This document shows, piece by piece, positions 5,013-7,417 of a stretch of 7,417 nt of DNA. Each line of letters starts with the position of its first letter. Position 1 is the first letter of the stretch. Source of the stretch: Candidatus Latescibacterota bacterium. GTDB lineage: Bacteria; JAAXHH01. A program made the position numbers and the translations under genes. Under the pieces are notes generated by a model. That model saw nothing but the letters and a program-made list of their open reading frames with translations, searched no databases and had not been told where the DNA came from. The stretch is taken from NCBI GenBank assembly GCA_022821935.1, contig JAJECR010000250.1, positions 1 to 7,417 on the forward strand. The letters are read 5' to 3'.

Positions 5013-6584
5013 ATGAGACTCTGCACCAACCAGCAGATGCGGTCGATCGACCGCCGTACCATCGAAGACTACGGCCTGTCCGGCTATGAACTCATGGAGC
5101 GGGCGGGCTGCCGGGTGGCGGAGACCGCGAAGCGGCTGCTGGACGGCGTGGCCGGCAAGACGGTCGCCGTGGCGTGCGGTAAGGGGAACAACGGGGGGGA
5201 CGGATTCGTGGCCGCCCGGTATCTCCACCTGTGGGGCGCTTCGGTCACCTGCCACGTGCTCGCCGCCAGGTGGGCCCTGCCAGTCGACGCTGCGAAGCAC
5301 CTTGAACGGCTCGAAGAAGCCGGCCTGGTTCCGGACTTCCGGGCTGACGGTCCGCTCGAAATGCCCGACCGGTCCCCGGCGCTGATCATCGATGCGCTCC
5401 TCGGCACCGGGTTGAAGGGGCCACCGCGCGATCCATACGGCGCCGCCATCTCCGAAATCAACCTCAGTTCCTCTCCTGTGCTTTCCGTGGATACCCCCTC
5501 GGGCCTGGCGCCCGGATGTGGATATCCGCAGTCCCGCGCCAGCAGTGAATGGACCTGCGTGCGCGCCGACCACACCCTCGCGATCGGTTTGATGAAGGTC
5601 GACCACGCCACCTTCCCCGGCCGTTCCTGGTGCGGCGATCTGGAAGTCGCGGACATCGGCTTTCCCGATCGTGCCATAGAAGAGGAGGGGTTGTACCTCT
5701 TCATGCCCGGGCGAAGCGAGATGGCCGGCCTGATCCCGGTTCACCGGCCCGACGACCACAAGGGAAGCCGCGGAAGGGTGGTCATCGTCGCCGGATCGGC
5801 CGGCATGGCGGGAGCGGCTACGCTGGCTTCCCGGGCGGCCCTGCGCGGCGGCGCGGGCATGGTCATGCTCGGAGCGCCCGCGGGCCTGATGGATGCCCTG
5901 ACAGCCAGGCACACGGAAGTGATGCTTCGCGGCCTGCCCGAAACCGCCGAAGGATCGCTTTCTCTCGCGGCTGAGTCCGACATCGATGCGCTGCTTTCCT
6001 GGTCCGACGTGCTGGCCATCGGCCCGGGTCTGACGCGTCACGATGAAACCTCCGCGCTGGTCCGCCGCGTCGTATCGAACAGCGAGCGACCTGTCGTCAT
6101 CGACGCCGACGGCGTGAACGCCTTCGCAGGCCACCCGGGCGGCCTGTCCGGCACGGCACCGGAAGTCATTATGACGCCCCACGTGTTCGAGCTGTCCAGG
6201 CTGACCGGCATGGCCGTTGACGACATCGAAGCGGACCGGGTCGCGGCCGCAAGAAAGGCCGCCGGCTCCCTGCAGGTCACGCTCGTGCTCAAAGGCGCCG
6301 CCTCGCTGGTGGCTTCCCCCGGTGGACAGGTCTCGGTGAATCCCACGGGGAACCCGGGTATGGCCACCGCCGGATCGGGCGACGTGCTGACCGGCCTTAT
6401 CGCGGCCCTGCTCGGGCAGGGCTGCGGCGCATGGGACGCGGCCCGCCTGGGGGTATACCTCCACGGCCTGGCCGGCGATCTCGGCGCGGAAGCCATGGGG
6501 CCGCACAGCCTGGTGGCCGGTGACGTCATTGACCATCTGCCCGGTGCGTTCCTGCGTACGGGCGAGGGGCAGGTTTCACCCTAG
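5013..6584 (+). CDS. nnr: Bifunctional NAD(P)H-hydrate epimerase / ADP-dependent NAD(P)H-hydrate dehydratase
   Basis: It repairs NADHX and NADPHX, the hydrated damaged forms of NAD(P)H: the N-terminal half interconverts R and S epimers and the C-terminal half dehydrates the S form using ADP. At 523 aa the length suits a full bifunctional enzyme. The epimerase (YjeF-N type) shows GKGNNGGDG (56-64), D127 in LIIDALLGTGL and SVDTPSGL (158-165). The dehydratase (ribokinase-like) shows HKGSRGRVVIVAG (249-261), IGPGL (336-340), DADGVNA (364-370), TPH plus E393, LKGA (426-429) and GNPGMATAGSGDVLTG (446-461) with catalytic D457. TPHVFELSRL departs from the common bacterial TPHPGE form but keeps His and Glu. 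The ATG is 26 nt after the preceding stop, with only a weak GGA upstream (5002-5004). The next gene also serves NAD metabolism. Confidence 0.96.
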   Translation: MRLCTNQQMRSIDRRTIEDYGLSGYELMERAGCRVAETAKRLLDGVAGKTVAVACGKGNNGGDGFVAARYLHLWGASVTCHVLAARWALPVDAAKHLERLEEAGLVPDFRADGPLEMPDRSPALIIDALLGTGLKGPPRDPYGAAISEINLSSSPVLSVDTPSGLAPGCGYPQSRASSEWTCVRADHTLAIGLMKVDHATFPGRSWCGDLEVADIGFPDRAIEEEGLYLFMPGRSEMAGLIPVHRPDDHKGSRGRVVIVAGSAGMAGAATLASRAALRGGAGMVMLGAPAGLMDALTARHTEVMLRGLPETAEGSLSLAAESDIDALLSWSDVLAIGPGLTRHDETSALVRRVVSNSERPVVIDADGVNAFAGHPGGLSGTAPEVIMTPHVFELSRLTGMAVDDIEADRVAAARKAAGSLQVTLVLKGAASLVASPGGQVSVNPTGNPGMATAGSGDVLTGLIAALLGQGCGAWDAARLGVYLHGLAGDLGAEAMGPHSLVAGDVIDHLPGAFLRTGEGQVSP

Positions 6585-6589
6585 AAAGC

Positions 6590-6594
6590 AGGAG
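6590..6594 (+). promoter_or_regulatory. Ribosome-binding site of nadC
   Basis: AGGAG lies just after the nnr stop and 3 nt before the GTG at 6598. The spacing is short, but no other in-frame start fits the family N-terminus as well. It supports a GTG start and translation within the same operon. Confidence 0.55.
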
Positions 6595-6597
6595 TCC

Positions 6598-7417
6598 GTG
6601 GACACGAAATTCGACCCGGCGCCGCTTGAGGAAATCGTGACCCGCGCCCTGCGGGAGGACGTGGGAGACGGCGACGTCACTACCGAGTGGACGCTGGCGA
6701 CCGGTGCAGTAGCCTGCGCCCGGTTCGAGGCCGGGCAGCCCGGCATCCTGTCCGGCCTGTTCCCGGCATGTCTCACGTTCCGGGAGGTGGACCCCGGCGT
6801 GGAGTTCCGGGCCCTGCTGACCGATGGCGACCGGGTGGAACCCGGCCAGCCCATCGCCGAGGTGCGGGGCGCCGCGCGGTCGTTGCTCACCGGCGAACGA
6901 ACGGCGCTCAACTTCATGCGTCACCTTTCCGGCATCGCCTCCTTGACCGGGCAATACGTCGACGCCGTGCGGAACACCGGGGCACGCATCGTGGATACCC
7001 GCAAGACCACGCCCGGCCTCCGCGATCTGGAGAAAAGGGCCGTATTGCATGGCGGCGGAGACAATCACCGCCACGGTCTCTTTGACATGGTGCTGATCAA
7101 GGACAACCACATCGCCGCCGCGGGTGGCATCGCCGCCGCGGTCCGCAGGTGCAGGTCGAACATGAAGCGATCGGGCAGGCAGTACGACATCGAGGTGGAG
7201 ACGAGTGACCTGGACCAGGTCGAAGAGGCCGTACGCAGCGGGGCGGACTGGATTATGCTGGACAACATGAGCGAAGCGGAAATGCGGACGGCGATCGGCC
7301 GGATCCGCGCGTTGACCGCGGCGGATCGGTCCATCGTGATCGAAGCGTCGGGAGCGATCACGCTTGAACAGCTCGAGGCGATCGCGAGAACCGGCGTCGA
7401 CGTGATATCCGTCGGTG
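6598..7417 (+). CDS. nadC: Nicotinate-nucleotide pyrophosphorylase (quinolinate phosphoribosyltransferase), C-terminus cut by window edge
   Basis: NadC converts quinolinate and PRPP to nicotinate mononucleotide, CO2 and pyrophosphate, the last step of de novo NAD precursor synthesis, in the cytosol. The 273 visible residues cover nearly the whole enzyme. The N-terminal domain has ALREDVGDGDVTT (17-29) and GERTALNF (99-106). The barrel has VDTRKTTPGLR (132-142, R135 and K136), HGGGDNHRHGLFDMVLIKDNHI (151-172; H157, R158, K168), IEVET (198-202), MLDNM (220-224, D222), IEASG (248-252) and DVISVG at the edge. Roughly 10-20 C-terminal residues are missing. The start is a GTG 13 nt after the nnr stop. 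Operon placement after nnr joins NAD synthesis with NAD(P)H repair. Confidence 0.96.
   Translation, partial: MDTKFDPAPLEEIVTRALREDVGDGDVTTEWTLATGAVACARFEAGQPGILSGLFPACLTFREVDPGVEFRALLTDGDRVEPGQPIAEVRGAARSLLTGERTALNFMRHLSGIASLTGQYVDAVRNTGARIVDTRKTTPGLRDLEKRAVLHGGGDNHRHGLFDMVLIKDNHIAAAGGIAAAVRRCRSNMKRSGRQYDIEVETSDLDQVEEAVRSGADWIMLDNMSEAEMRTAIGRIRALTAADRSIVIEASGAITLEQLEAIARTGVDVISVG

Noticed and set aside
5007..6536. Long open frame (509 codons) on the minus strand opposite nnr
   Set aside because: Low-complexity, Gly/Arg/His-rich translation with no domain; it is the antisense shadow of a clear nnr gene in GC-rich DNA.

Overview
This is a GC-rich, densely coded bacterial window. It holds two divergent gene blocks that meet at a 250-nt intergenic region (3360-3609). 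There are no mobile elements, CRISPR arrays, rRNA or tRNA genes. The taxon cannot be fixed from the sequence. Gene density, GC content and the housekeeping genes suggest a free-living, Gram-negative-type bacterium, perhaps from a little-cultured phylum, but this is only a guess.

Leftward block (minus strand, read from 3359 down to 1): hisA (histidine biosynthesis), then a 548-aa protein joining an N-terminal CheY-like receiver domain to a complete glutamate dehydrogenase (RR-GDH), then the N-terminal 298 residues of a multi-pass membrane protein. That last protein resembles the input region of a sensor histidine kinase and runs off the left edge. Gaps are 17 nt (hisA to RR-GDH) and 60 nt (RR-GDH to sensor), so co-transcription is likely. 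The receiver keeps its phosphorylation residues and the GDH keeps its catalytic ones. The arrangement suggests a signalling pathway whose output is a central nitrogen/carbon enzyme rather than DNA binding. This is the most unusual item in the window.

Rightward block (plus strand, 3610 to the right edge): a CCA-adding enzyme/poly(A) polymerase family tRNA nucleotidyltransferase, a bifunctional NAD(P)H-hydrate epimerase/dehydratase (nnr), and quinolinate phosphoribosyltransferase (nadC, cut by the right edge). Gaps are 26 and 13 nt. The last two genes are both NAD metabolism: repair of damaged NAD(P)H and de novo synthesis.

The intergenic region carries two back-to-back sigma70-like promoters with consensus TTGACA -35 boxes. 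It also has a strong GC hairpin at the predicted 5' end of the hisA transcript and a leader of about 109 nt before the tRNA nucleotidyltransferase. Functional links between the two blocks (NAD supply and NAD(P)-dependent GDH) are plausible but inferred.
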